NCBI GenBank assembly: GCA_005793345.1 | Contig: SXSU01000112.1 | Span: 38,565-102,564, forward strand | DNA from: Bdellovibrionales bacterium | GTDB lineage: Bacteria > Bdellovibrionota > Bdellovibrionia > Bdellovibrionales > Bdellovibrionaceae | Direction: 5' to 3' | Length of the DNA: 64,000 bases | In this document: positions 51,957 through 61,833 of the stretch, in pieces | Layout: each line of letters begins with the position of its first letter | Numbering within the stretch: position 1 is the stretch's first letter | Position numbers and translations under genes: made by a program | The notes under the pieces: generated by a model | Databases searched by the model: none | The model's input: the letters and a program-made list of their open reading frames with translations, nothing else | What the model was told of the DNA's origin: nothing

Positions 51957-54032
51957 TTGAAACGCGTTGGTAAATATTTACTAAGTATTATTTTATTTTT
52001 TATAATTGTACTAATTGGTGGAGGGATCTTTATTTATATAGAAGGTCCAAACTATGCTTTACAAAAAATAAAATTTCTTGCCAAAGAAAAATATCAAATT
52101 GATCTTGAGTTTAAAAGTGCCTCTGTAGAAAGTTTAAATAAAATAACAGTTAATGATATAATTGTTAAGAACGAGAATCTAAATTTATCTATTCACAAAC
52201 TTATCATCCAATACCATTGGAATTGGAATTTAAAAAAACTCACAATTGAAAATATTTTAATTGATCAGCCGCAATTTAAATTGCTAATTGCCTTAGATAC
52301 ACCACCCCCCCCAAAAAATGAAACCTCTAAGTCAAATGATCAATTAAAATTTTTGGAAGATTTAATAAATGAACCTCTTCAAAATCTTGATGTCCAAAGA
52401 ATTTCCATAAACCAGTTATCAGGCCAATTTAGAAGTGAAAGTTTATTTGCATCACAAAAAGTAGAAATTATTTTAGGTAAAACTGATTTTAATCTTAATT
52501 TAGCATTAATTAAAAAAAAGTTAAAATTAAATTTTGAATTAAAAGTTAATGGTATTACTAATTTTTTATATTCTGACCAATTTAAGAGTCTAAAAACAAC
52601 AATAAAATCTTTTAATTTTTTGTCTCAAATTGATATATATAAGGAAAATTATTGGACTTCTAATGTTGATCTTAGTACTTTAAGTTTTGAATTTGAAAAA
52701 TTTCTTTATAAAAGTAATTTTCAAAAAATCACTGAATTAGAATATATTTCATTTGCTAATTTGAAAAGCTCAATGCAATTGCAATCAAACTTTCTTTCAC
52801 AATCGTTAGGTCTATTGGAAGATCTTAAACCTCAGTCTGTAAAATGGAATTTAGAACTTAAGGTAGAGGGGCAGAATGGTGCTTATGCTAAGAATGGCAA
52901 TCTTAATTTTCATTCAAAAGGAGTACTTACAAATGCTCAACCTAGTCTTAAGACTTTGCAATTACCATTTGATTGGGAAACAGAATTTAATTTTCAAGGA
53001 GGTCCATTTTATTATGAAAATCAAAATACAAAGATTTCACTAACTGCAAAAATAAAAAATCTGACAAGTATATTTAATTTGCAAACATTAAATAATAATT
53101 TATTAAATTTTTTGGTAAAATCAGAGTTACATAAAAATACAACACAACTTAAAGGGGTTTTGAAAAGTAGTATCCCTAAAATAGGTGGGTTGATCAATAT
53201 CCCTTTTACATTGATACTAACTCCTGAAAAAAAACTCAATCATTATTTACTTCAATGGAGCTCAATTGTTAGTTTACAAAATATCAATTATAAAAACGAT
53301 AAATTTCAAATTAAAAATCTTAATGGTGAATTCCCGATAACTGAGAAAATATATATCAATTTAAATGATTTAAGTTTTAACTCCCTTCGATTTTCTCAGT
53401 TGACTGTTCAAAATCCATTTGAACGAGTCGATTATCAGAGGGCAGATCCTTTTGTTCGACTTGCAAAACCAATTCGAATCGAGCGACTATTTTGGTTTGA
53501 TAAAGACATAGGTTCATTTAAAGGAATTATTAATTTAAATCAAAACTTATTATCAATTCATAGTTTCGATTTTGATTTATATTCGGGTAGTGTAACTGGT
53601 GAAATATTTATTGATCTGAATCATGATAATAAAAGATTTGGATTTTTAGGGCGTTTTACTCATTTAGATTTAGCAACCTTATTGCCTAGTAAATTTATTA
53701 AAAGTAATACTCAAGCCTTGCCATTGAGCGGTCGCGCAGGCTTAGTTTTTAGTCTAAATCGCAGAACTCTCGATGGTCGATTAGATATTTCTAAAATAGG
53801 TGGTCCACAAGTGATTACGTTGATAAATGTCCTTGATCCCAATTATCTTGATGTGAAATTTAATAAGATAAGGATGTGGTTAGAAAAAGGATATCCAAAT
53901 TCAATTTTGATGTTATTTCATGATGGAAATCTAGATTTAGATTTAAGTATTTCAGCATTTAATTTAACCAAGCAACAAAGTGTAGAGGGTATTTCAATTC
54001 AGAGTTTTATTGATAAAGCTATTGATAAGTAA
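51957..54032 (+). CDS. AsmA/YdbH-like envelope protein
   Basis: This 691-residue protein has one N-terminal membrane helix (about residues 8-28), then a long beta-rich body. The C-terminal 170 residues (FKGIINLNQNLLSIHSFDFD, then LYSGSVTGEI and GRAGLVFSLN) have the pattern of AsmA/TamB/YdbH bridge proteins, which carry lipids between the two membranes. The TTG start has AGG upstream. A run of 8 C followed by 6 A (52305-52318) encodes TPPPPKN near residue 117. It is followed by a small lipoprotein, as YdbH is by YnbE. Confidence 0.7.
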   Translation: MKRVGKYLLSIILFFIIVLIGGGIFIYIEGPNYALQKIKFLAKEKYQIDLEFKSASVESLNKITVNDIIVKNENLNLSIHKLIIQYHWNWNLKKLTIENILIDQPQFKLLIALDTPPPPKNETSKSNDQLKFLEDLINEPLQNLDVQRISINQLSGQFRSESLFASQKVEIILGKTDFNLNLALIKKKLKLNFELKVNGITNFLYSDQFKSLKTTIKSFNFLSQIDIYKENYWTSNVDLSTLSFEFEKFLYKSNFQKITELEYISFANLKSSMQLQSNFLSQSLGLLEDLKPQSVKWNLELKVEGQNGAYAKNGNLNFHSKGVLTNAQPSLKTLQLPFDWETEFNFQGGPFYYENQNTKISLTAKIKNLTSIFNLQTLNNNLLNFLVKSELHKNTTQLKGVLKSSIPKIGGLINIPFTLILTPEKKLNHYLLQWSSIVSLQNINYKNDKFQIKNLNGEFPITEKIYINLNDLSFNSLRFSQLTVQNPFERVDYQRADPFVRLAKPIRIERLFWFDKDIGSFKGIINLNQNLLSIHSFDFDLYSGSVTGEIFIDLNHDNKRFGFLGRFTHLDLATLLPSKFIKSNTQALPLSGRAGLVFSLNRRTLDGRLDISKIGGPQVITLINVLDPNYLDVKFNKIRMWLEKGYPNSILMLFHDGNLDLDLSISAFNLTKQQSVEGISIQSFIDKAIDK

Positions 54033-54039
54033 GAAAGGG

Positions 54040-54312
54040 ATGTCTGTGCTAAAACTTATAAAGTACTATAAATTAGTTATTTCTATAACATTATTATCTT
54101 GTATTTCATGTGCTCCCAAAGTTTATATTATAGATCGGCAAACTGTTCTTCACGATCAAGCAGCTGGAGAATGGCCAGAGTTTGAGAAAAGTTTAGCTCC
54201 TTTTAAAATTCACAAAAAACCAATTATCCTACCAGTAGAAACCGCTCATCAAAATGAAAAAAAGAATAAACTTTATAAAGTTCTTAACGGTGAGATAGGT
54301 GTTAAAAAGTGA
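54040..54312 (+). CDS. Small lipoprotein
   Basis: This protein of about 90 residues has a signal peptide ending in the lipobox LLSCISC followed by APKVYIIDRQT. AAGAAAGGG lies just before the ATG at 54040, which is why I reject the longer frame from 54010. Placed directly after an AsmA-like gene, it may be its outer-membrane partner. The stop overlaps the next start (GTGA). Confidence 0.65.
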   Translation: MSVLKLIKYYKLVISITLLSCISCAPKVYIIDRQTVLHDQAAGEWPEFEKSLAPFKIHKKPIILPVETAHQNEKKNKLYKVLNGEIGVKK

Positions 54313-57300
54313 AAAACAAGATTAATTACTTAGTTATATTTTTAGTTATTTTTACATTTAATATTTTTACTAAGGCTGATCCATTTAATTCGCTAAAAAA
54401 AATTACGTTAGGACCAGATGATCAGGTCGATGGTGCAACTGATTCTAATAATAACTTGTTAGTATTTACTCGTAAAGCAAATTTAGTTTCAAGTATTCAG
54501 ATATTAAATTTTCAAAGTTTAGAAATTAAAAATTTGTACACTCAAGATGGAGATACAACCCAAGCAAAGTTTAACACTGAAGGTCAGATTTTATTTACAA
54601 GTTTTAAAAATAATTCTAAAGGAGACATTTGTTTTAGTAAACGATCTATTGAATGGAGCCAATTGCCATTAGATGATAGAAGTTTTGAATGTGTTCCAAG
54701 ATTAAATGCTAATGCAATTAGTATCTCTCGTACACAGGCAATTTGGAAGAGCAATAACGAAATAATTTTTATTGAACAGTTTGAGTATTTAGGAAGCTCA
54801 ACTTCTTCGATTAAATTATATAATACGAATTCAAAAAGCTTTATTGAAATTTATCAAACTAAAAATGCTATAGTTTCTCCAAGTGCGGTTCCTAATGGAA
54901 AGTATTTAATATTTACCGAAGTTGAAAATAAAAAATCAAAACTATTATTTTGTAATTTACAAGAACCTAATTTTGAATTAAAAAAAATTGAGATTCATCT
55001 TCCTGGACAAATTGGAATTGTGAACTTGAGCGAAGATGAGAATTATATTTATTTTTCTCAATTTATGAGTGACACAAATCAAGATGGGATCATTGATGGC
55101 AAAGATAATGGTGTTATTTGGCGTGTATCTTTAGAGAAAATAATAGGGTCATTGAATCAATCATTTCCGACTTTTCAAGAAAGTTATAGCTTAGAGCATT
55201 TAACACCTATTAATTATAATTGCAGTTATCCTTTTGCAACAAAAAGAAAACTTTATCTCTCTTGTGCGTTTGGTGGGTCATTAGATATATATGAATTACC
55301 ACAAACTGGTGTCGTACCAATTGAATGGGATGAAAATACACTTAAAAACGCCTTTGAAAGTGCACGATCATATCAAGAGCGTATATTAATTTTAAATACT
55401 TTAAAAATGAAGGCAACTAGTCCTGAATTAAAAAATGAATTGAATTTTAAATTATTGCAACTTCATATTTTATCAGATGAAGTAGATGCAAGTGAATTTT
55501 ATTTAAATGATTTAAAAAAATATGGTACAAATATTTATTCGTCTAGTGATCTTAAGTCTATTGAAATTTATTTAAAAGCTAAAAAAATTCAAAAAAAATG
55601 GAATCGAAATATTATAACATTTGAAGTTCGAGAAGAGATAAAGCTTCTAAAAGGCGAGCTTGAATCAGCTGGGATTCTATTACGATCCTATATTAATTGT
55701 TTAGAAGGAAAAAAAATAAATATTTATGAATTAGGAAAGCAAATAAACTCTCCTTTAGATGCAGTAATTTTTATGAATATCGCGGAAATGTCTTATGAAA
55801 GAGATAAAAAATATTTATCTTCATGGTCTCATATTTTCGAAGTGATGTTAACACAAAAATATATTACACCAGAATCGAGATTGTATTATGCTAATGAGTA
55901 TCTGCTATTACTTGACGAAGTCACGTCTATTGATGAACGAAAAATTCTAATTTCTAATCTAATAACTAAAATATCCTTAAAACTTGAGTTATTAGATTCC
56001 AACACTTTAGTTTTATTTAAAAATGAGCTTCATATAATAGATTTGATTGTGGTAAAAGATGCAAAATTGAAAATGATTGAAATGCAAAAAATAGATCATC
56101 TTTTAATGGCCAATAAAGCAAATTATTTTCTTCGCAAAGTAATGAATATTAGGTGCATCCTAAATTTCAGTGAGTTTCAAGAACTGCAAAAATTAAATAT
56201 TGTCTCGGCCAATTGGATTAGAGATACACCTCGAAGCAGCACAGAATTTTCCTATGCAAAAGAAATAGTTATCAAAGCGGCATTGGAGCAAGGTTATGGA
56301 TTTTTAATTAAAAAAAATAGAAGACTTGCAGCTGATTACTTTTTTCAATCACTAAGTTTAACTGATGATCTTGAATCTCATAGTATGTATGCTGAGACAA
56401 TGTTATTATTGAATCAAATTCAAAACTTTAAAGAACGTATTAGTTATTTGGATTCTCGTGGAGTTATTTCAAATGGTCAACAATGGATCAAAGTCATTAC
56501 TACTTTGCAAGAAGGTGATGGAGATATTCCAAATTTAGAAAAAGCATTGAGTCAGCTTAGTGAATTGCGAGTAGACTTGCAAGATCCACTCATTTTTTTA
56601 TTAAAAGGATTTATCCATCTAGCAAAAATTGAACGAGCTCAACTGCTTAATAAAAAATTTGAAATTCATGATGGAGAAGCAAAAGCCGCTCACCGTAATT
56701 TAGTTTTAGCATCAGATTTGTCACAAGAGAATCCTAGAGTTAAAGCTGCGGCCTTAATGAATCTAGGATTGCTTCATTTAAGATTAAAAAATTATGGTCA
56801 GAGTGTTCGTTTTTTTGGGTTGCGAAAAAATTTGGGTTTTTATGATCAAGAGAAAAGTGAAGAGTACAAAGCTTTTGTATGGTATTATGCAGAGTCGTTG
56901 TATTATTTTAATCAACCACAAAAAGCTTCGCAACTAATAAAAACTCTTGGACTCACGCAACTTAGTATTGAATTTCTTGAACGTTTTGGATTTTATTCTA
57001 TAATTGCAAAGAACTGGGATGAGGCCCAAGAGGCTTATGAACAAATTGAAAGAATTGCAGGGGTAAATTTTGTTAATTTAAATGAACCGACTCGCACAAA
57101 AGTTTTATTTTCAAAAGCTGTTTTGTTATTTAATCTCAATAGAAAAAGTGATTCACAAAATATATTTAGTTTAGTTTTAAATTTACTACCTCATTCTCCA
57201 GATAAAGAATTTATACGTGAGACTCAAAATTTAGTATACGGTTATTTATCTCAGTTGGGTAACGTGAAAGAGCAACAGCAGGCTTTAGAAAATAGAATAA

Positions 57301-57791
57301 AATTGTTAGAAAACGATTTACCAAATTTGATTCAGTCTGAAGTTCGTTTGGCAGATTTACAAACTAATTCTAATTCTAATTCTATAATTGCAAGTCAAAC
57401 TTTACAATTGGCCCTTAAGCATTGCATCGAGTTTGCCGAGGAAAACGGAACCTTTTCACCAACTGTGACTAAGACTTTAAATAATTATTTAGTCCACGGA
57501 ATTTTAAATAAGAATATATATTCAAAATTTAATTCTGATTCCCTATCAAAAATTGTTTTGCAAACTTTAACGGGATATCAAAAGCAATTAGACTCTGCAA
57601 ATATTTACTCACTGAAAGAGCACTGGCGCTTAAAATATTTATGGATAATTTATCAAAATAAAGTTTTAAATAATAACATTGTAGATGTTAATAATATCAA
57701 TAATGAGTTAGTAAATATTGAATTAGAAAAACAGGACCCAAATGGGCTAAAAGATTTAAAGATAAATTACAATTGGCTGTTAGATGTTTAA
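54309..57791 (+). CDS. Exported beta-propeller plus TPR-like protein
   Basis: This 1160-residue protein has a signal peptide (about residues 1-23). Residues about 30-345 look like a TolB/WD40-type beta-propeller (repeats with short D-N-G turns, including DTNQDGIIDGKDNG). From about residue 360 the protein is helical with many TPR-like pairs, ending with a long solenoid (KAAALMNLGLLHLRLKNYGQ). The GTG start overlaps the previous stop. It is the last gene of the envelope operon and is probably a large periplasmic scaffold; no known name fits. Confidence 0.65.
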   Translation: MKNKINYLVIFLVIFTFNIFTKADPFNSLKKITLGPDDQVDGATDSNNNLLVFTRKANLVSSIQILNFQSLEIKNLYTQDGDTTQAKFNTEGQILFTSFKNNSKGDICFSKRSIEWSQLPLDDRSFECVPRLNANAISISRTQAIWKSNNEIIFIEQFEYLGSSTSSIKLYNTNSKSFIEIYQTKNAIVSPSAVPNGKYLIFTEVENKKSKLLFCNLQEPNFELKKIEIHLPGQIGIVNLSEDENYIYFSQFMSDTNQDGIIDGKDNGVIWRVSLEKIIGSLNQSFPTFQESYSLEHLTPINYNCSYPFATKRKLYLSCAFGGSLDIYELPQTGVVPIEWDENTLKNAFESARSYQERILILNTLKMKATSPELKNELNFKLLQLHILSDEVDASEFYLNDLKKYGTNIYSSSDLKSIEIYLKAKKIQKKWNRNIITFEVREEIKLLKGELESAGILLRSYINCLEGKKINIYELGKQINSPLDAVIFMNIAEMSYERDKKYLSSWSHIFEVMLTQKYITPESRLYYANEYLLLLDEVTSIDERKILISNLITKISLKLELLDSNTLVLFKNELHIIDLIVVKDAKLKMIEMQKIDHLLMANKANYFLRKVMNIRCILNFSEFQELQKLNIVSANWIRDTPRSSTEFSYAKEIVIKAALEQGYGFLIKKNRRLAADYFFQSLSLTDDLESHSMYAETMLLLNQIQNFKERISYLDSRGVISNGQQWIKVITTLQEGDGDIPNLEKALSQLSELRVDLQDPLIFLLKGFIHLAKIERAQLLNKKFEIHDGEAKAAHRNLVLASDLSQENPRVKAAALMNLGLLHLRLKNYGQSVRFFGLRKNLGFYDQEKSEEYKAFVWYYAESLYYFNQPQKASQLIKTLGLTQLSIEFLERFGFYSIIAKNWDEAQEAYEQIERIAGVNFVNLNEPTRTKVLFSKAVLLFNLNRKSDSQNIFSLVLNLLPHSPDKEFIRETQNLVYGYLSQLGNVKEQQQALENRIKLLENDLPNLIQSEVRLADLQTNSNSNSIIASQTLQLALKHCIEFAEENGTFSPTVTKTLNNYLVHGILNKNIYSKFNSDSLSKIVLQTLTGYQKQLDSANIYSLKEHWRLKYLWIIYQNKVLNNNIVDVNNINNELVNIELEKQDPNGLKDLKINYNWLLDV

Positions 57792-57807
57792 CGATAAATC
57801 TTAACTT

Positions 57808-58308
57808 TTAATTGTTAAGTGCTCCATCTTGTATCCACTTTACTATGGCATCAAGATCTGATGCAGATACTGTCGCCCCATGTGCGTCTGGTAAGTAAGG
57901 GGAGCAATCAGTTTTATAAAAGTTTGTATGATTATATTGTGTAGAAAGTGTTGCTAACATATAAGATTCAGTAGGACTACTTTTAACAATGAGGGGAACT
58001 CCAAAACACTGTCCATTTGTATTTGCAGCAACACCAGTTGAGGTTTCAGTTGTCAATGTTTGATAGGCTGATGATGCTGTTGAAAAATCAAGTTGTACGA
58101 AATTATTAACAGTAGCACTGCCTTCAGGTTCGTGACATTGAACACAATTTTTACTTAGAATTTCAGTGTATATTGAGTTAAAATCTGCACTAACTACTTT
58201 TGTGGTCGGAATTTGAGCTAACTTCTTTGAATCACAAGAGCATATAATTACTAAAATTAAGATCGAACTAAAAAAATATTCTATAATATATTTAGGTCTA
58301 AAGATCAT
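57808..58308 (-). CDS. Lipoprotein with a c-type haem motif
   Basis: This 166-residue lipoprotein has a lipobox ending VIICSC (Cys about 24). One CxxCH motif (NCVQCHEPEG) marks a c-type haem site. ASDLDAIVKWIQDGAL at the C-terminus is typical of small cytochrome c-like domains in surface proteins. It could carry electrons or be a structural haem-binding domain. It is convergent with the propeller/TPR gene. Confidence 0.75.
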   Translation of the reverse strand: MIFRPKYIIEYFFSSILILVIICSCDSKKLAQIPTTKVVSADFNSIYTEILSKNCVQCHEPEGSATVNNFVQLDFSTASSAYQTLTTETSTGVAANTNGQCFGVPLIVKSSPTESYMLATLSTQYNHTNFYKTDCSPYLPDAHGATVSASDLDAIVKWIQDGALNN

Positions 58309-58783
58309 TTATTCTCAACTTTCGATTAAACTATTTTCATGTGTAATAAAAATACAATTTTAATGATTTATCAATGGTGAAAAATAGATAATACTAATTT
58401 AAGTATAATTAATGTAACATAAGAGTACTTATCGGACTCATATTTATCCCATTTCTGTTTCAAAAATATTTAAAATAATTCAAATTGCAAATAAATAAGC
58501 CCGTAAACTTGATTTGAGTAAAATTAATTTCGCTTTTGTTTTTCTTATCAGTCAAAGCTCAGTGCTTTTTTTTACAAATCTCTTCTTTTCTGATTTTCAA
58601 AAATCTTATCAAAAGTTGTAAGTGAATCGATGACCATTGAGATAATAGCCAAATTCAAAAAGTGTATCGAAAAGATATGAACTGTTCACACCGAACAAAA
58701 ACATATGGAAAACTAGCCAGCACTTTAAACTCATTGAATTGGATCTCAGCGCTTAACCGTAGCAATGTGCGGCTCCAAAAGAT
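58309..58783. other. Gene-free region before an atypical gene
   Basis: A weak hairpin with a T-run (AAAGC tcagt GCTTT, 58554-58573) is the only structure. From about 58600 the base composition becomes more GC-rich, continuing into the next gene. A 37-codon open frame starts at about 58677 (MNCSHRTKTYGK), probably the remnant of an upstream gene part. Confidence 0.35.
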
Positions 58784-59581
58784 TTGATTGATGACCAATT
58801 GACCTACTCAGTGTTATCCGAAGGTATGGCTATCACAATTAATTATGCAATTTGCCCCTCCGAAATTACGAACACAAGCGGATTTAAAAACTGGCTTTAT
58901 ACGGAGCTTAATGAAGACCCGGTTGAGGATATTTGTCAATGTAGTTCTTCTATACGCGAGTTCTCGCTTAGTTGTTTCGAAATCATTCCACCGTACGAGA
59001 TTTCCCCAAGAGTTCCTAATGTTAAGCTAGTCGATAGGGGCTTGACTGGTGACTATGCTTTATATCGCAGTTGCGTCTGCATAACCATCAAAGGATCATC
59101 AACGGTTTCTGAAGAGAAATTTAAAGAGGTGTGTGATCAAGTCTATAAGTTAAGTAAACGATTCGAACTCATTGAGGAATTTGATGGCGCACTGTCGAGT
59201 TCAGACTTAGTGGATGATGATGAGATTGAAAGCACTAGACAGGAACAGATCGAAGCAAAGAAGGTATATAAGTTGAATGAGGCATTTCCAGGACTATCCA
59301 AATCGATCATCCAGTTACTGTCTGAAAAGGTCCAGACCCAAAATCCTATCAAAGTGGAATTGATAGACAAGTCAGAATATTACTCTGACATAAGAATTCA
59401 AATATCAGCTTCAGAAACAGATTTTACCCAAGCCTATCCTGTGTTTTATGCTTCGGTACCTCTACTTAATAAGCTTGTAAAGCAGGTAACAACTCTAGAA
59501 GTCAGGTTTCAGATCGAAAAATATAATCCAAAAAAAAGATCAGTTTTCGAATTTATCTTAAATCGATTTCGAACTCGATAA
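58784..59581 (+). CDS. Unknown protein, compositionally atypical, possibly truncated
   Basis: This protein of up to 265 residues has a TTG start (MIDDQLTYSV) without a good ribosome site; an alternative ATG lies at residue 15. The codon use and base composition are clearly less AT-biased than in the surrounding genes (many GTT, GAC, CAG, TCG codons), suggesting recent transfer. It has four Cys in the first 65 residues (CPSE, CQCSS, SCFEI). I do not recognise the family. The gene sits alone between gene-poor stretches. Confidence 0.55.
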   Translation: MIDDQLTYSVLSEGMAITINYAICPSEITNTSGFKNWLYTELNEDPVEDICQCSSSIREFSLSCFEIIPPYEISPRVPNVKLVDRGLTGDYALYRSCVCITIKGSSTVSEEKFKEVCDQVYKLSKRFELIEEFDGALSSSDLVDDDEIESTRQEQIEAKKVYKLNEAFPGLSKSIIQLLSEKVQTQNPIKVELIDKSEYYSDIRIQISASETDFTQAYPVFYASVPLLNKLVKQVTTLEVRFQIEKYNPKKRSVFEFILNRFRTR

Positions 59582-59853
59582 GGAGAGCGAGCCAAAAACA
59601 CTTGATCGAGATTTGATGAAAGTATTGGAATTTCCAGAATTAAAGTTTATAATATTTAGATTTAATTGAAATAAAATGACTGATTTAAAAAGCAGAGTTT
59701 TTACTTTTTATAAATCCAGTAACATAACTTTTACTCTTATTTTAAATGAATACTGCACTTACAATTAGCTTATTCTAACTTAGGATACTTTTTTAGGGGG
59801 GGGATTTTACAATTTCATACTTTCTCTTTTTTTAAAATCAACTATTATAATTC
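59582..59853. other. Intergenic region with poly-G tract
   Basis: A run of 8 G (59796-59803) stands out in this otherwise A/T-rich region. No gene is seen. Confidence 0.4.
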
Positions 59854-60222
59854 TTATAAAGATTTACCATCTTCTTTTAGATAACCACTGTCTTTACTAA
59901 AAGATTTTTCTTGATCATTAACCATTCGAAATTTCCAACCCCGCGAAAGGGCAAACTGTCTTTGTACTTCAGGTGAATCGGGAGTGCAAAGTATGACTGA
60001 AGATTCACTTTCTAGATGATGTAAAAAGCCATTAATAGTATCAGCCCAAAGCGTACAATAGTTACAACTTGAACCCATATTATGAATTATTAAAAGTGAG
60101 TTCTTTTAACCAAATAATTGAGATAACTTAAGTTCCCCATTTAAATCAGTGAGATTAAAATCCATTACTGGCACTGAAGGTTGTTTTCGTTTTAAAGCTG
60201 CAAGCCGTTCTGCTTCTTTCAT
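59854..60222 (-). pseudogene. DUF899-family gene with in-frame stop
   Basis: The minus strand encodes MKEAERLAALKRKQPSVPVM, then an FNLTDLNGELKLSQLFG region, a TAA stop (60106-60108), and, in the same frame, KNSLLIIHNMGSSCNYCTLW continuing through EVQRQFALSRGWKFRM. This is the DUF899 thioredoxin-like pattern with the CxxC-type motif (CNYC). Compared with family members of about 200-250 residues the copy also ends early (residue KSL), so its C-terminus is lost. The 5' end lies next to an inverted modular repeat at 60248, which may mark where it was cut. Confidence 0.65.
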
Positions 60223-60247
60223 AAGATTAGCTTCAAGTTCAAAATAT

Positions 60248-60381
60248 GATTAAGTCTGATCAGCTTGCGCTGATTATATCAGACATAATCATAAGCAGTT
60301 ATTTTCTTGTTTGTTTGGGGTGATTTTTGAATCACCCCGTATTATGAAAACACAAACTAAAGTTTGTATTTTCATAATAAC
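60248..60381 (-). repeat. Three-hairpin modular repeat, inverted copy
   Basis: Read on the minus strand the order is A (TTATTATGAAAATACAAAC arm), B (GGGGTGATTCAAAAATCACC) and C (GCTTATGATTATGTCTGATA to GATTAAG), lacking about the last 12 bp of C. It separates the DUF899 pseudogene and the exonuclease gene. Confidence 0.88.
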
Positions 60382-60417
60382 ATAGTAATTATATCCCTCA
60401 AGTAGACAGGAGTAATT

Positions 60418-61320
60418 ATGGCTTTTCGCTGGATCGGAAAATCTAAAGATGGAAACACTGTAACTTTAAAGAGATTAGAAGGTTGCCCTATTGTGAAACC
60501 TCTATATTATTCAGATTCATATGCATCCTCGATTTGGCTTAAAACGAACCCTGATCAAGTGCGAATTGGAGCTGTGCTGGATATTGAAACCACTGGCTTA
60601 AATCAAAATGAAGATTTAATAATTGAAATTGCCATAAAACAATTTTTATTTAATCGTATATCAGGTGAAATACTTGATGTTCGAAAGTCATATACAAGTT
60701 TTCAAGATCCAGGCATGCCATTGCCGCCAAAAATTATTGAGATTACAGGAATCACTAATGAAATGGTTGTCGATAAACACATTGATTGGAGTCAAGTTGA
60801 TATTATTTTAGATGAGTGCAGTTTGATGATTGCTCATAATGCTCGATTTGATAGATCTTTCATTGATAAAAAATCAAAAATATCAAAGGATAAAATTTGG
60901 GCCTGCACGTATAAACATATCGATTGGAACAATAAGGGCTACAATAGTTCAAAACTCGAGTTATTAAATATTTACCACGGATTTTTTACTGATTCACATC
61001 GTGCAATGAATGATGTTGATGCGTTACTTTATTTATTAAGCTTAAAAGATGAAAATTCCAATTCTCCCTACTTATTAGAAATGTTGAACAATGCTCGTCG
61101 TCCTATGACTCAAATCATTGCCAGCTCAGCACCTTTTGAATCAAAAGATCGACTTAAAGAAAGGGGTTACAACTGGGATGCTATTCACCGTTTTTGGTCT
61201 AAAATAATTTTTAAAGATGAAATGGCAGACGAAATTCAATGGTTGGAGGCCGACGTATATCAAGGATTATTTGGTGGGTTAACTCGAGATATTTCTTTGT
61301 CGGATAACTTTAAAAATTAA
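60418..61320 (+). CDS. DEDDh 3'-5' exonuclease
   Basis: This 300-residue protein has an exonuclease domain of DnaQ type at about residues 55-220: DIETTGLNQNEDL (D and E), IAHNARFDRSF (D) and the HRAMND (His-x4-Asp) motif of the DEDDh group. The C-terminal 75 residues include KERGYNWDAIHRFW, found in small DnaQ-like proteins of some proteobacteria. ACAGGAG lies 6 bases before the ATG. It could proofread or process DNA or RNA; it is not the Pol III epsilon subunit itself, as it has a different C-terminus. Confidence 0.85.
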   Translation: MAFRWIGKSKDGNTVTLKRLEGCPIVKPLYYSDSYASSIWLKTNPDQVRIGAVLDIETTGLNQNEDLIIEIAIKQFLFNRISGEILDVRKSYTSFQDPGMPLPPKIIEITGITNEMVVDKHIDWSQVDIILDECSLMIAHNARFDRSFIDKKSKISKDKIWACTYKHIDWNNKGYNSSKLELLNIYHGFFTDSHRAMNDVDALLYLLSLKDENSNSPYLLEMLNNARRPMTQIIASSAPFESKDRLKERGYNWDAIHRFWSKIIFKDEMADEIQWLEADVYQGLFGGLTRDISLSDNFKN

Positions 61321-61358
61321 ATTTTACGTAGACATCTATATCGAAAATAGACAGTCGT

Positions 61359-61721
61359 TTATAATATGGTTTTTAACTCAAAAATTTGAACTATTGCTTT
61401 GCTAAAGGCTTCCCTCGACATAAATCCAACATTCATTGCAGGCTGGCCATTCGTTGGAATAAATAATACTGATGGTATACTTCTAACTTCAAAAAGTGCA
61501 GCGAGCTCTGGGGAGCTTTGGGTATCAACTTTATAGATATCGACTTTACCTTTATATTGTTCTGCAACCTCTTCTAAAATTGGTGCTAAAGCGCGACAAG
61601 GTCCGCACCAGTCCGCATAGAAGTCAATAATCATTGGTTTATCACCTTTAAATACCCAATCTTTATTTTTTTCATAATCAAAGACCTTTGACTTGAAAGT
61701 TGTTGCGTTAAGAATTTCCAT
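61359..61721 (-). CDS. trxA: Thioredoxin
   Basis: This 120-residue protein has the thioredoxin fold with WCGPCR (about 38-43) and the cis-Pro in IPSVLFI. GGAGGTC lies 5 bases before the ATG at 61721; a longer frame from 61793 would be too long. It is divergent from an ArsR-type regulator with a palindrome between them, so the same protein may control it. The N-terminal EILNATTFKSK extends a little beyond minimal Trx. Confidence 0.9.
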   Translation of the reverse strand: MEILNATTFKSKVFDYEKNKDWVFKGDKPMIIDFYADWCGPCRALAPILEEVAEQYKGKVDIYKVDTQSSPELAALFEVRSIPSVLFIPTNGQPAMNVGFMSREAFSKAIVQIFELKTIL

Positions 61722-61744
61722 ATTGACCTCCAATAGATTTTTAT

Positions 61745-61788
61745 ATATTACAGTATTATAATATAATAATAGTATTATATTGTAATAT
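61745..61788. promoter_or_regulatory. Palindromic operator between trxA and the ArsR gene
   Basis: The inverted repeat ATATTACA (61745-61752) / TGTAATAT (61781-61788) flanks a block of TATTAT repeats. It is in the position where ArsR/SmtB-type regulators bind, between the two divergent starts (61721 and 61834). Confidence 0.6.
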
Positions 61789-61833
61789 GTCAAGGTGACA
61801 ATATTTGAAACTTTTAAAGAAAAGGCATAGAAT

